In this document: piece after piece, positions 22,448-34,687 of the stretch
Position numbering within the stretch: position 1 is the first letter of the stretch
Layout: the number at the start of each line of letters is the position of its first letter
From: Hyperoodon ampullatus
Lineage: Eukaryota > Chordata > Mammalia > Artiodactyla > Ziphiidae
DNA: 64,000 nucleotides
Direction of reading: 5' to 3'
Assembly (NCBI GenBank): GCA_949752795.1
Contig: OX457061.1
Location: 46,346,338 to 46,410,337, forward strand
The notes under the pieces: model-generated
The model's input: only the letters and a program-made list of their open reading frames with translations
The model's database searches: none
What the model was told of the DNA's origin: nothing
Position numbers and translations under genes: made by a program

Positions 22448-22865
22448 CTGGCGGAGCGCGGCGGCGCTCGGAGATCTCGAGGCGACTGGGAGTGGCTGGG
22501 CCCCCGGCGGCGCGCCCCTCGGCTGAGCCGGGAGCCGCGCCAGTCGGTGCTCCCAGCCGAGCGCAGTCCGCCTCCCTCCCAAAGATCAGCCGTCCGGAGT
22601 GTGACCAGAGGGCATGCCGGATCCACCAGGGGCGCCGCCGCCTGCGCTCGCAGGCCGCGGGTGAAGAAGAAAGCACTGCCTCTCTCGACCCGGAGCGAAG
22701 AGGTGACCCGGAGCGAAGAGGTGACCCGGAGCGAAGAGGTGACCCGGAGCGAAGAGGGGTCCCGGAGCGAAGAGGCGGTAGGAAGCGAAGAGGTGGCCCT
22801 GAGTGAAGAGGTGGTCCGGAGCGAGAAAATGGCGGCAGCCGGGCTCAGCGTAACCGTCACCCACA
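22448..22865 (+). CDS. BAG1: BAG1 coding exon 1 (residues 1-140, CUG start)
   Basis: The CTG at 22448-22450 has G at -3 and G at +4 and opens the frame matching human BAG-1L. The exon encodes the Arg-rich N-terminus with RRPRVKKK, the acidic TRSEEV repeats and [13 protein letters not shown]. It ends one base into Ser140 at the donor GTGAGC. Confidence 0.9.
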
Positions 22866-25800
22866 GTGAGCGCGGGCTGCGAAAGTCCGGCGGGGTCTGT
22901 GGGTTTGGCCACGTGCCCTCCTGAAGCGTGTGTCCTTGTGTTCGTCTGGCGTCCGGAAGCGTGGGATCTGGTTTATGCCCTTGGGGCCGGCTTTTGTACG
23001 GATCTTTTGTTCAGCACACCTTTCCATGTGGCTGGTGTGTTTTGTCTCAGGCCATTTGTTAGATCCTCGATGTCCGTGCTTCACATCGTGGTCCTGGTTG
23101 TATGTGTTAGTGTGTGCCTGCGTAGTTATTGTGGGTCTTTGTGCCTGGCACTTTTTAGCCATGTTGTGTATGACTGCTGTGTGTCTGGACACCTACGTGT
23201 GTGCGAGAGTCTGAACTCTTGTCTGCTTTCTGAGTGAGCCGTGGGTTCAAGCGTACACTCTGGGCACCCTTTGGGTCTGCCTACTTTTGGAGTTGACACA
23301 GAACTAGACAAAGTTCTGTGTCGAGTTCTCCAGAGAGCTGAGTCCATGAGGTTTCCTCAGGACCAATTAGGGGAGACCCCAGGGCCTCGGAATCTGGTGA
23401 CCAGGATTCTAGATAATTCAGGTTTAAGTGACCTTGGGATGTCTCCTTTCTAGGCAGCTGGTTTCTACTTCACATAGAAGCAGAGTTGGTAACACCTGTC
23501 CCACTCACTGCATGTGGCTGTTGAGTAGGCTTAAGGCTTGGCATGATGCACCGGCACAGGCTACCTCCTTATTGTCCACATATCCAGAAAAGAGTTAGCA
23601 CCTCTGCTCCAAAAAGGAATTTCTGCTGTTGGAGTTTATTCATTCATTTGTCTGTTTACTGGGCACCAACCATGTATGTGCCAAGGTGTCCCCAGTGGAA
23701 GAGACGTGGAGGAAAAACATTTCCTTGCCCAGTACAGCAAAGGAGACAAAAATAGTTCCTTGCCCAGTACAACACAGAGTAGAGGACAGTCAGGCCACAG
23801 GATACAGATGGCTTGTGAAGAAAAGCACAGACTTTGAAATCAGATAGATCTGAGGTCAAGTTCTAATTCTAGAGTTGGGTCTCATTAGGCAGGTCTTAAT
23901 TGGACTGAACTCGTAGTTTGCTTATCTGTGAAATGGGGAATAATAGGTAGTACCTACTTCATGGGGTTGTTCTGAGAACTAAATAAGATCATGCATGAAA
24001 TGAGCCTAGTCAGCTCCTTATGCATGTTAAGTGCTTAAAATGTTAGCTGATATCACTGATATTGTTAGTTACTATAATAAAGGAAACAAAAATCCTTGAG
24101 CAAGCCTTGAAGGCTGGGTAAATAAAGTGTCAGCCTATATTGGTTTGTGTGAAAGAGTTTTCTTCAACACTTTTCTCTCTCCCCAGGCAATGAGAAGCAC
24201 GATCTTCAAGTTATCCCGCAAGAGGGCTGTAGTGAGCCAATTGTCCAAGACTTGGCCCAGGCTGTTGAAGAGGCCACAGGGGTCCCGCTGCCTTTTCAGA
24301 AACTCATATTTAAGGGTAGGTATTTCTCTTCCAGCTTTGAGCCCTCATTGCTAAAAGGCCTATTTAAAACTGCTTAACGGGCTTCCCTGGTGGCGCAGTG
24401 GTTGAGAGTCCGCCTGCCGATGCAGGGGACACGGGTTTGTGCCCCGGTCTGGGAAGATCCCACATGCCGCGGAGCGGCTGGGCCCGTGAGCCATGGCTGC
24501 TGAGCCTGCGCGTCCGGAGCCTGTGCTTCGCAACGGGAGAGGCCACAACAATGAGAGGCCCACATACCGCAAAAAAAAAAAAAAAAAAAAAAAACTGCTT
24601 AACTTTAACTAATAGTAACTCTCAGTTTCGAAACTAGGACAATTCTTATTTGCTTGTTAATTCATTCATCACTTCAACAAATATGTATTGAGGACCTACT
24701 ATGCACTGGACACTTGCAAACATTTGAACAGGTATTAGAGTTGAAGTCACATGAAGGTGACAGAAATATTACCATTTTTGATGAAGCACATGGGCAGTCT
24801 TCCCTGGCCAAGTTAGATACTCTTCCCATTGTGTGTTCAGATGGCACTCCCTACCACTTTTGCATAACTTGTACTGAAATTCCTATTAAATAATTGTCTT
24901 CATAGTCATCGAACATCTGATTTCTCTAATACAATAACAAACTCCACGAGGGCAGAGATACTGCTATGTGTCCAATGCTCGGCATAGTGCTGGCACAGAG
25001 AAGGTATTGAACAAACTTACCAGGGCCTGGATGTGGCAGGCCCAGTGGATGATGCTGATTTCTGCCAGGACACACCCACTGCCATCCCCATTCTCTGGTC
25101 TTCCCATTCCCATGGGAACCCATTATTCTGGTATCTGATGAGGCTAAATTTATCCCATTTGGTGCCAGTCGTAAAAAATTTAGTGATGGGAAGCATTTAT
25201 ATTCGTACTTCATAGTGCAGCTCCTTGTCTTTTCTTTTTAAAAACGTTTCATTTTAGAATTATAAAGGCAATAGAAATCCATGTTTCAAAATAGAGGAAA
25301 GCACAAAAAAGAAAATGTTCTCCTGGATAAAACCCCTAATAACAATTCAATATATTTCCGTCCAGCCTCTTTTTGTTTGTTTGTCCTGGCATCCCAAAGT
25401 GTGGGTTCTCATTTGTGGCTTTTTTTTTTAGTTGACAAAACTAGGATCATTTCTAGTGATCTTCTTATAACACTGGGTCATCAACATGTATTATGGCATT
25501 GAAGTTTCCTGAAAAAATGAGCTTTGATGCCTACAAAGTCTTCTGTTGTACTGATGTATAGTTAATCAGTCCCCTATTCCTGAATTTTTGGCTCTTTCCA
25601 GTTTCTCTCTATTATGAATAATAGTTATTGTATAACAGTTACTGTGCAGGCACATGTCCAGTTATGTGTTAGGGTAAATATCTAAAGTGAAGTTACTGGG
25701 TCAAGAAACCTTCTAAAAAGCTTATACCAATTCATCCTCTTCTCATTAGTGAACACACTACTTCCTGTACCCTTGCTGAAATCTATTTTCACTGTTGTAC

Positions 25801-28800
25801 AGTTGTTGCAACCTGACATTACTTTCTTCTTTGTTCAGGAAAATCTCTGAAGGAAATGAAGATGCCATTGTCAGCACTTGGAATACAAAATGGTTGCCGG
25901 GTCATGTTAATTGGGAAAAAGGTAAATTGCTTTTTCTACCAGAATACCTCAGAATCAAATGACGAAGGTCTTTTATTCATGTTTCTGTTTAGAAGGCCAA
26001 ATCGGGGAGCCAGGGTTGGCACTGGCGAAGTAGTGCTCTCTAAACAAATGTAGTCTCTTTGTTCCCTGGAGTCACCAGTTCTCACACCCTCCAGCTCCTG
26101 TTGGTTAGGGCTTTCACTCTGGGAATTAGGAGTGGTTATGCTGCCTCAGTAATGTGGCTTTTGTGTTGGTGGTGGAATCAGTCTGGTTAAAATAGTGCCT
26201 GAGGCAGTCCCTACTCACTTGGAGGGGGATTTGCAAGAGAGCGTTTGGTTAGAATAAACCTGTAGATTTTAAAAATAAGTACTCTGCAAACTTCAGGAGC
26301 CTCTCTTCCTTTAACCATTCTTTTTACTAAAATCTCACATAAGGATAAACCCTCTTTGGCTGGAAAGAAAGGTTTGGACTAAAGAGGTGACGGAGAAAAA
26401 GCCAGTTGGTGAGAAAAGTAGGCCCTGGGGTGATGAGAGAGGGCCATGGCCAGCCCTGCATTGTGACACAGTGGAATTGTTGGTCCTGTGAAGTTCCCTT
26501 ACTTCGAGTGAGGTGGCTGATTCAGAGTGGAGAGAGGGCAGAGATTAGCAAAGTGGAGGCAAGGAAAGTCTACTCCAGACTTGGAACTGCCAGGAGACTG
26601 GCACTCAGGATTTGGCCACAGAGAAGAATGTGAACAATTTGGGGTAGTGTAAAAGCAGGAAGCTGCTGGCTACCAATTAAGGTGAGAGAAGGGGAAATAA
26701 TCTAGAGATTTCTTGCTCAAGGGTCAGGGAGAATGGTGATGGGCAATAAGCGGAACCCAAGGGTTGAATTCAAAGAAGCTTTAGGACCCTCAGTTGGAGC
26801 TGTCCTGGAGTATGTGGAGCCAAGTCCAATTCAAGTCTCTTCTACCTGTTTTGGGCTGTGTAACCTTAAGTTACTTTACAGTAACCTCAATTTCATCATC
26901 TGAAACAATACCTCCTTCACTGGATTGTGATAAGGCTTAAACAATAATACAGGTAAAGTGCTTAGGATGATACCTGGCATACAGGGGATGCTCAGTAAAA
27001 GTATTCATCATCATCATCATATTGAATGAGAGAGCTCAGGAATTCCATTTAAAGGAAGGGTAGAATTCCACCTGTCTCACCGTTCTGGACTCCTCACAGG
27101 CATTCACTGTAATTTGTTAACACTCCAGGCTTCAGTCCGGAATCTGTTGGTAATCAGCCCCAGGCTGAGGTTGAATCTGGCACGTGGATCGGCTTTGTTC
27201 TCTGAACCCAAGCCGTCAGGGCTGTCTTGCCAGAATGTGTACCTGATACCTTCTGTCTATCTAGTCTAGAGTCTTTGTAGATAGAAAACCTTCATGTATA
27301 ACCCTCCAGCTTGCCTTCTAAGAAGCAACAGAGTTAAGACGATTTTTTCTAGGTCAGTGGTTTAACCCACTTGTGGTCAGATTTTTTTTTTCCTGACCAA
27401 AAAAAATTATTGACTTCATTTTATTCTTAAACATTTTAGAACAGTCCAGAGGAGGAAGCTGAAATAAAGAAGTTGAAAGATTTGGAGAAGTCTGTGGAGA
27501 AGTTAGCTGACCAACTGAAAGAGTTGAGTAAAGAGCTTACTGGAATCCAGCAGGTAACTCTCTCCGTGGACTTCGTTGTTCTGTCTTCTATGAGAATTCT
27601 CTGGAGATACAATTGTCTGGTTACGAGGGCAGACTTTGTTGTCAGACTCCCTGGGTTCAGACCCTGGCTCTACCCTTTCTGTTACTGTGGGCAAGTTTGC
27701 CTTTGTCTCAGGTTCCTCATCTGTAAAAAGGGAGTAATGATGGTACCTCCCTCTTAGGGCTGTAGTGGGGATTAAATTACATAATTTGAGCCTGACATAT
27801 ACTAAGTGCTTTATAAGTGTTATCAACACTGTTATTTCCAAACCCCAGCCAGCATCTGTTTGAGCTCCTAGGAGAACACCTGCTATGCTAGGATCATGTA
27901 TTGTCTAAAATAGAATAAGTAGCTTCTCTCAGTCTAGTCAGCTATAATGTATTTGGCAAGGCAGAGAACATTGTGTTGATTCATAGAAGGTCCAAGTTGA
28001 CCATAATCTTGGCGTGGGCATAGGGGTCATCTATTCAGTTCCTTATAGTATTAGGGGTGGAGTACTGAAACCAAATAAGGATGAGGAACAGCCCCAAACC
28101 ACATACTTCTTTTTGATCCCTTCATTTTATAACATTTATAGATGTATGTTTGTGTTTTAATTACAAAAGTAATACATGCTGATTGTACATAGCATTTAAG
28201 AAAGCATATGGGCACTAATATGAAAAATAATAATTACCTATAAGACCCCCAACTCAAAGATAATCATTACTAAAAACTGGAATCTATTTTTTCATCTTAA
28301 AAAAAATTGCTATAATGTTAGGTACACTTTGTTTGTAAATTGTTCCTTTATTGGTTTGAAAAATTGAACATTTTCCCATGTCATTAAAAATGATCATATG
28401 TAACCAAATCATTTTGTTGTATACCTGAAACTAACACAGTATTGTAAATCAGCTATACCTAAATAAAGAAAAAAAGTTTTGACTGAAAAAAAAATGGTCA
28501 TACTTTTCAAAACTTGCATAGTATTTATTTCATCATATGAATGGATCATGGTTTACCTAACCAATTCTCTATTATTCATCACCTAATGTTATTTTACCAT
28601 TATGTATAATGCTTCCTCTTTTTTTTTAACATCTTTATTGGAGTATAATTGCTTTACAGTGGTGTGTTAGTTTCTGCTTTATAACAAAGTGAATAAGCTA
28701 TACATATACATATGTCCCCATATCTCCTCCCTCCTCTGTCTCCCTCCCACCTTCCCTATCCCACCCCTCTAGGTGGTCACAAAGCACCGAGCTGATCTCC

Positions 28801-31800
28801 CTGTGCTATGCAACTGCTTCCCACTAGCTAGCTATTTTACATTTGGTAATATATATAAGTCCATGCCACTCTCCCACTTCGTCCCAGCTTACCCTTCCCT
28901 CTTCCCATGTCCTCAAGTCCATTCTCTACATCTGCATCTTTATTCCTGTCCTGCCGCTAGGTTCTTCAGAGCCATCTTTTTTTTTTTTTTTTTAGATTCC
29001 AAATATATATATGTTTGAGCATATGGTATTTCTTTTTCTCTTTCTGACTTACTTCACTCTGTATGACAGTCTCTAGGTCCATCCAACTCACTACAAATAA
29101 CTCAATTTCGTTACTTTTTATGGCTGAGTAATATTCCATTGTATATATGTGCCACATCTTTATCCATTCATCTGTTGATGGACACTTAGGTTGCTTCCAT
29201 GTCCTGCCTATTGTAAATAGAGCTGCAGTAAATATTGTGGTACATGACTTTTTGAATTATGGTTTTCTCAGGGTATATGCTCAGTAGTGGGATTCTTGGC
29301 TTGTAAGGTAGTTCTATTTTTAGTTTTTTAAGGAACCTCCATACTGTTCTCCATAGTGGCTGTATCAATTTACATTCCCACCAACAGTGCAAGAGGGTTC
29401 CCTTTCTCCACACCCTCTCCAGCATTTATTGTTTACAGATTTTTTGATGATGGCCATTCTGACTGGTGTGAGGTGATACCTCATTGTAGTTTTGATTTGC
29501 ATTTCTGTAATGATTAGTGATGTTGAGCATCCTTTCATGTGTTTGTTGGCAATCTGTATATCTTCTTTGGAGAAATGTCTATTTAGGTCTTCTGCCCATT
29601 TTTGGATTGGGTTGTTTGTTTTTTTTTTGATATTGAGCTGCATGAGCTGCTTGTAAATTTTGGAGATCAATCCTTTGTCAGTTGCTTCATTTGCAAATAT
29701 TTTCTCCCATTCTGAGGGTTGTCTTTTCGTCTTGTTTATGGTTTCCTTTGCTGTGCAAAAGCTTTTAAGTTTCATTAGGTCCCATTTGTTTATTTTTGTT
29801 TTTATTTCCATTTCCCTAGGAGGTGGGTCAAAAAGGATCTTGCTGTGATTTATATCATAGAGTGTTCTGCCTATGTTTTCCTCTAAGAGTTTTATAGTGT
29901 CTGGCCTTACATTTAGGTCTTTAATCCATTTTGAGTTTATTTTTGTGTATGGTATTAGGGAGTGTTCTAATTTCATTCTTTTACATGTACCTGTCCAGTT
30001 TTCCCAGCACCACTTATCAAAGAGGCTGTCTTTTCTCCATTGTATATTCTTGCCTCCTTTATCAAAGATAAGGTAACCATATGTGCATGGGTTTATCTCT
30101 GGGCTTTCTATCCTGTTCCATTGATCTGTATTTCTGTTTTTGTGCCAGTACCATACTATCTTGGTTACTGTAGCTTTGTAGTATAGTCTGAAGTCCGGGA
30201 GCCTGATTCCTCCAGCTCCGTTTTTCTTTCTCAAGATTGCTTTGGCTATTCGGGGTCTTTTGTGTTTCCATACAAATTGTGAAACTTTTTGTTCTAGTTC
30301 TGTGAAAAGTGCCGTTAGTAGTTTGATAGGGATTGCATTGAATCTGTAGATTGCTTTGGGTAGTAGAGTCATTTTCACAATGTTGATTCTTCCAATCCAA
30401 GAACATGGTCTATCTCTCCATCTGTTTGTATCATCTCTAATTTATTTCATCAGTGTCTTATAGTTTTCTGCATACAGGTCTTTTGTCTCCTTAGGTACGT
30501 TTATTCTTAGGTATTTTGTTCTTTTTGGTGCACTGGTAAATGGGCATGTTTCCTTAATTTCTCTTTCAGATTTTTCATCATTAGTGTATAGGAATGCAAG
30601 AGATTTCTGTGCATTAATTTTGTATCCTGCTACTTTACCAAATTCATTGATTAGCTCTAGTAGTTTGCTGGTAGCATCTTTAGGATTCTCTATGTACGGT
30701 ATCATGTCATCTGCAAACAGTGATAGCTTTACTTCTTCCTTTCTGATTTGGATTCCTTTTATTTCTTTTTCTTCTCTGATTGCTGTGGCTAAAACTTCCA
30801 AAACTATGTTGAATAAAGGTGGTGAGAGTGGACAGCCTTGTCTTGTTCCAGATCTTAGTGGAAATGGTTTCAGTTTTTCACCATTGAGAATGATGTTGGT
30901 TGTGGGTTTGTCATATATGGCCTTTATTATGTTGAGATAAGTTCCCTCTATGCCTACTTTCTGGAGGGTTTTTATCATAAATGGGTGTTAAATTTTGTCA
31001 AAAGCTTTTTCTTCATCTATTGAGATGATCATATGGTTTTTATTCTTCAATTTGTTAATATGGTATATCACATTAATTGATTTGTGTATATTGAAGAATC
31101 TTTGCATTCCTGGGATAAACCCCACTTGATCATGGTGCATGATCCTTTTAATGTGTTATTGGATTTTGTTTGCTAGTATTTTGTTGAGGATTTTTGCATC
31201 TGTGTTCATCAGTGATATTGGCCTGTAGTTTTCTTTCTTTGTGACATCTTTGTCTTGTTTTGGTATCAGGGTGATGGGGGCCTCGTAGAATGAGTTTGGG
31301 AGTGTTCCTCCCTCTGCTATATTTTGGAAGAGTTTGAGAAGGATAGGTGTTAGCTTTTCTCTAAATGTTTGATAGAATTCGCCTGTGAAGCCACCTGGTC
31401 CTGGACTTTTGTTTGTTGGAAGATTTTTAATCACAGTCTCAATTTCAGTGCTTGTGAATGGCCTGTTTATATTTTCTGTTTCTTCCTGGTTCAGTCTCAG
31501 AAGGTTGTGCTTTTCTAAGAATTTGTCCATTTCTTCCAGGTTGTCCGTTTTATTGGCATAGAGTTGCTTGTAGTAATCTCTCATGATCCTCTGTATTTCT
31601 GCAGTGTCAGTTGTTACTTCTCCCTTTTCATTTCTAATTCTATTGATTTGAGTCTTCTCCCTTTTGTTCTTGTTGAGTCCAGCTAATGGTTTATCAATTT
31701 TGTTTATCTTCTCAAAGAACCAGCTTTTAGTTTTATTGATCTTTGCTATTGTTTCCTTCATTTCTTTTTCATTTGTTTCTGATCTGATCTTTATGATTTC

Positions 31801-34651
31801 TTTCCTTCTGCTAACTTTGGGAGTTTCTTTGTTCTTCTTTCTCTAATTGCTTTAGGTGTAAGGTTAGGTTGTTTATTTGAGATGCTTGTTTTTTCTTGAG
31901 GTAGGATTGTATTGCTGTAAACCTCCCTCTTAGAACTGCTTTTGCTGCATTCCATAGGTTTTGGGTCATCGTGTTTTCCTTGTCATTTGTTTCTAGGTAT
32001 TTTTTGATTTCCTCTTTGATTTCTTCAGTGATCTCTTGGTTATTAAGTAGTGTATTGTTTAGCCTCCATGTGTTTGTACTTTTTACAGATTTTTTTTCCT
32101 GTAATTGTTATCTAATCTCATAGCGTTGTGGTTGGAAAAGACACTTGATACGATTTCAATTTTCTTAAATTTACCAAGGCTTGATTTGTGACCCAAGATA
32201 TGATCTATCCTGGAGAATGTTCCACGAGCACTTGAGAAGAAAGTGTATTCTTTTGTTTTTGGATGGAATGTCCTATAAATATCAATTAAGTCCATCTTGT
32301 TTAATGTATCATTTAAAGCTTGTGTTTCCTTATTTGTTTTCTGTTTGGATGATCTGTCCATTTGTGTAAGTGTGGTGTTAAAGTCCCCTACTGTGATTGT
32401 GTTGCTGTCAATTTCCCCTTTTATGGCTGTTAGCATTTGCCTTTTGTATTGAGGTGCTCCTATGTTGGGTGCATAAATATTTACAATTGTTATATCTTCT
32501 TCTTGGATTGATCCCTTGATCATTATGTATTGTCCTTCTTTGTCTCTTGTAATAGTGTTTATTTTAACATCTGTTTTATCTGATATGAGAGTTGCTACTC
32601 CAGCTTTCTTTTGATTTTCTTTTGCGTGGAATATCTTTTTCTGTCCCCTCACTTTCAGTCTGTATGTGTCCCTAGGTCTGAAGTGGGTCTCTTGTAGACG
32701 GCATATATATGGGTCTTGTTTTTGTATCCATTCAGCCAGTCTGTGTCTTTTGGTTGGAGCATTTAATCCATTTACATTTAAGGTAATTATCGATATGTTT
32801 GTTCCTATTACCATTTTCTTAATTGTTCTGGGTTTGTTATTGTAGGTCTTTTCCTTCTTTTGTGTTTCCTGCCTAGAGAAGTTCCTTTAGCATTTGTTGT
32901 AAACCTGGTTTTGTGGTGCTGAACTCTCTCAGCTTTTGCTTGTCTGTAAAGGTTTTAATTTCTCCGTCGAATCTGAATGAGATCCTTGCTGGGTAGAGTA
33001 ATCTTGGTTGTAGGTTTTTCCCTTTCATCACTTTAAATATGTCCTGCCACTCCCTTCTGGTTTGCAGAGTTTCTGCTGAAAGATCAGCTGTTAACCTTAT
33101 GGGGATTCCCTTGTATGTTATTTGTTGTTTTTCCGTGCTTTTAATAGTTTTTCTTTGTGTTTAATTTTTGATAGTTTGATTAATGTGTGTCTTGGCATGT
33201 TTCTCCTTGGGTTTATCCTGTATGGGACTCTCTGCGCTTCCTGGACTTGACTATTTCCTTTCCCATATTAGGCAAGTTTTCAACTATAATCTCTTCAAAT
33301 ATTTTTTCAGTCCCTTTCTTTTTCTCTTCTTCTTCTGGGACCCCTATAATTTGAATGTTGGTGAGTTTTTTTTTTTAATTAATTTTTTTTTTATTTTTGG
33401 CTGTGTTCTGTGTTTGTTGCTGTGCGCGGGCTTTCTCTAGTTGCTGCGAGCGGGGGCTACTCTTCGTTGTGGTGTGTAGGCTTCTCATGGCAGTGGCTTC
33501 TCTTGCTGCAGAGCACTGGCTCTAGGCTCACGGGTTTCAGTAGTTGTGGCACACAGGCTCAGCAGTTGTGGCTTGTGGGCTCTAGAGCACAGGCTCAGTA
33601 GTTGTGGCACACAGGCATAGTTGCTCCATGGCATGTGGGATCTTCCCCGATCAGGGCTCAAACCCATGACCCCTGCACTGGCAGGTGGATTCTTAACCAC
33701 TGCACCACCAGGGAAGCCCTGTTGGTGCATTTAATATTGTCCCAGAGGTCTCTAAGCCTGTCCTCAATTCTTTTCATTCTTTTTTCTTTATTCTGCTGTG
33801 AGGTAGTTATTTCCACTATTTTATCTTCCAGGTCACTTATCCGTTCTTCTGCCTCAGTTATTCTGCTATTGATTCCTTCTAGAGAATTTTAAATTTCATT
33901 TATCGTGTTGTTCATCATTGTTTGTTTGCTGTTTAGTTCTTCTAGTCCTTGTGAAACGTTTCTTGTATTTTCTCCATCCTATTTCCAAGATTTTGGATCA
34001 TCTTTACTATCATTATTCTGAATTCTTTTTCAGGTAGACTGCCTATTTCCTCTTCATTTGTTTGGTCTGGTGGGTTTTTACCTTGCTCCTTTATCTGCTG
34101 TGTGTTTCTTTGTCTTCTCATTTTGCTTAACTTACTGTGTTTGGGGTCTCCTTTTCACAGGCTGCAGGTTCATAGTTCCCGCTGTTTTTGGTGTCTGCCC
34201 CCAGTGGCTAAGGTTGGTTCAGTGGGTTGTATGGGCTTCCTGGTGGAGGGGACTAGTGCCTGTGTTCTGGTGGATGAGGCTGGATCTTGTCTTTCTGGTG
34301 GGCAAGACCATGTCCAGTGGTCTGTTTTGGGGTGTCTGTGACCTTATTATGATTTTATGCAGACTCTCTGCTAATGGATAGGGTTGTGTTCCTGTCTTAC
34401 TAGTTGTTTGGCATAGGGTGTTCTGTTGTATCTTGCTGTATCTTGTATCTTGCTGGTCGTTGAGTGGAGTTGGTCTTAGTGTTGAGATGGAGATCTCTGG
34501 GAGTGCTTTCACCATTTGATATTACATAGAGCCGGGAGGTCTCTGGTGCACCAGTGTCCTGAAATTGGCTCTCCCATCTCAGAGGCACAGGCCTGACACC
34601 CGACAGGAGCACCAAGACCCTGTCAGTCACATGGCTCAGAAGAAAAGGGAG

Positions 34652-34687
<36 letters not shown>

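Noticed and set aside
22078..22860. 260-codon minus-strand open frame opposite BAG1 exon 1
   Set aside because: It is the antisense shadow of the GC-rich coding repeats (18-bp and 21-bp units keep all frames open) and shows no splice or domain signal.
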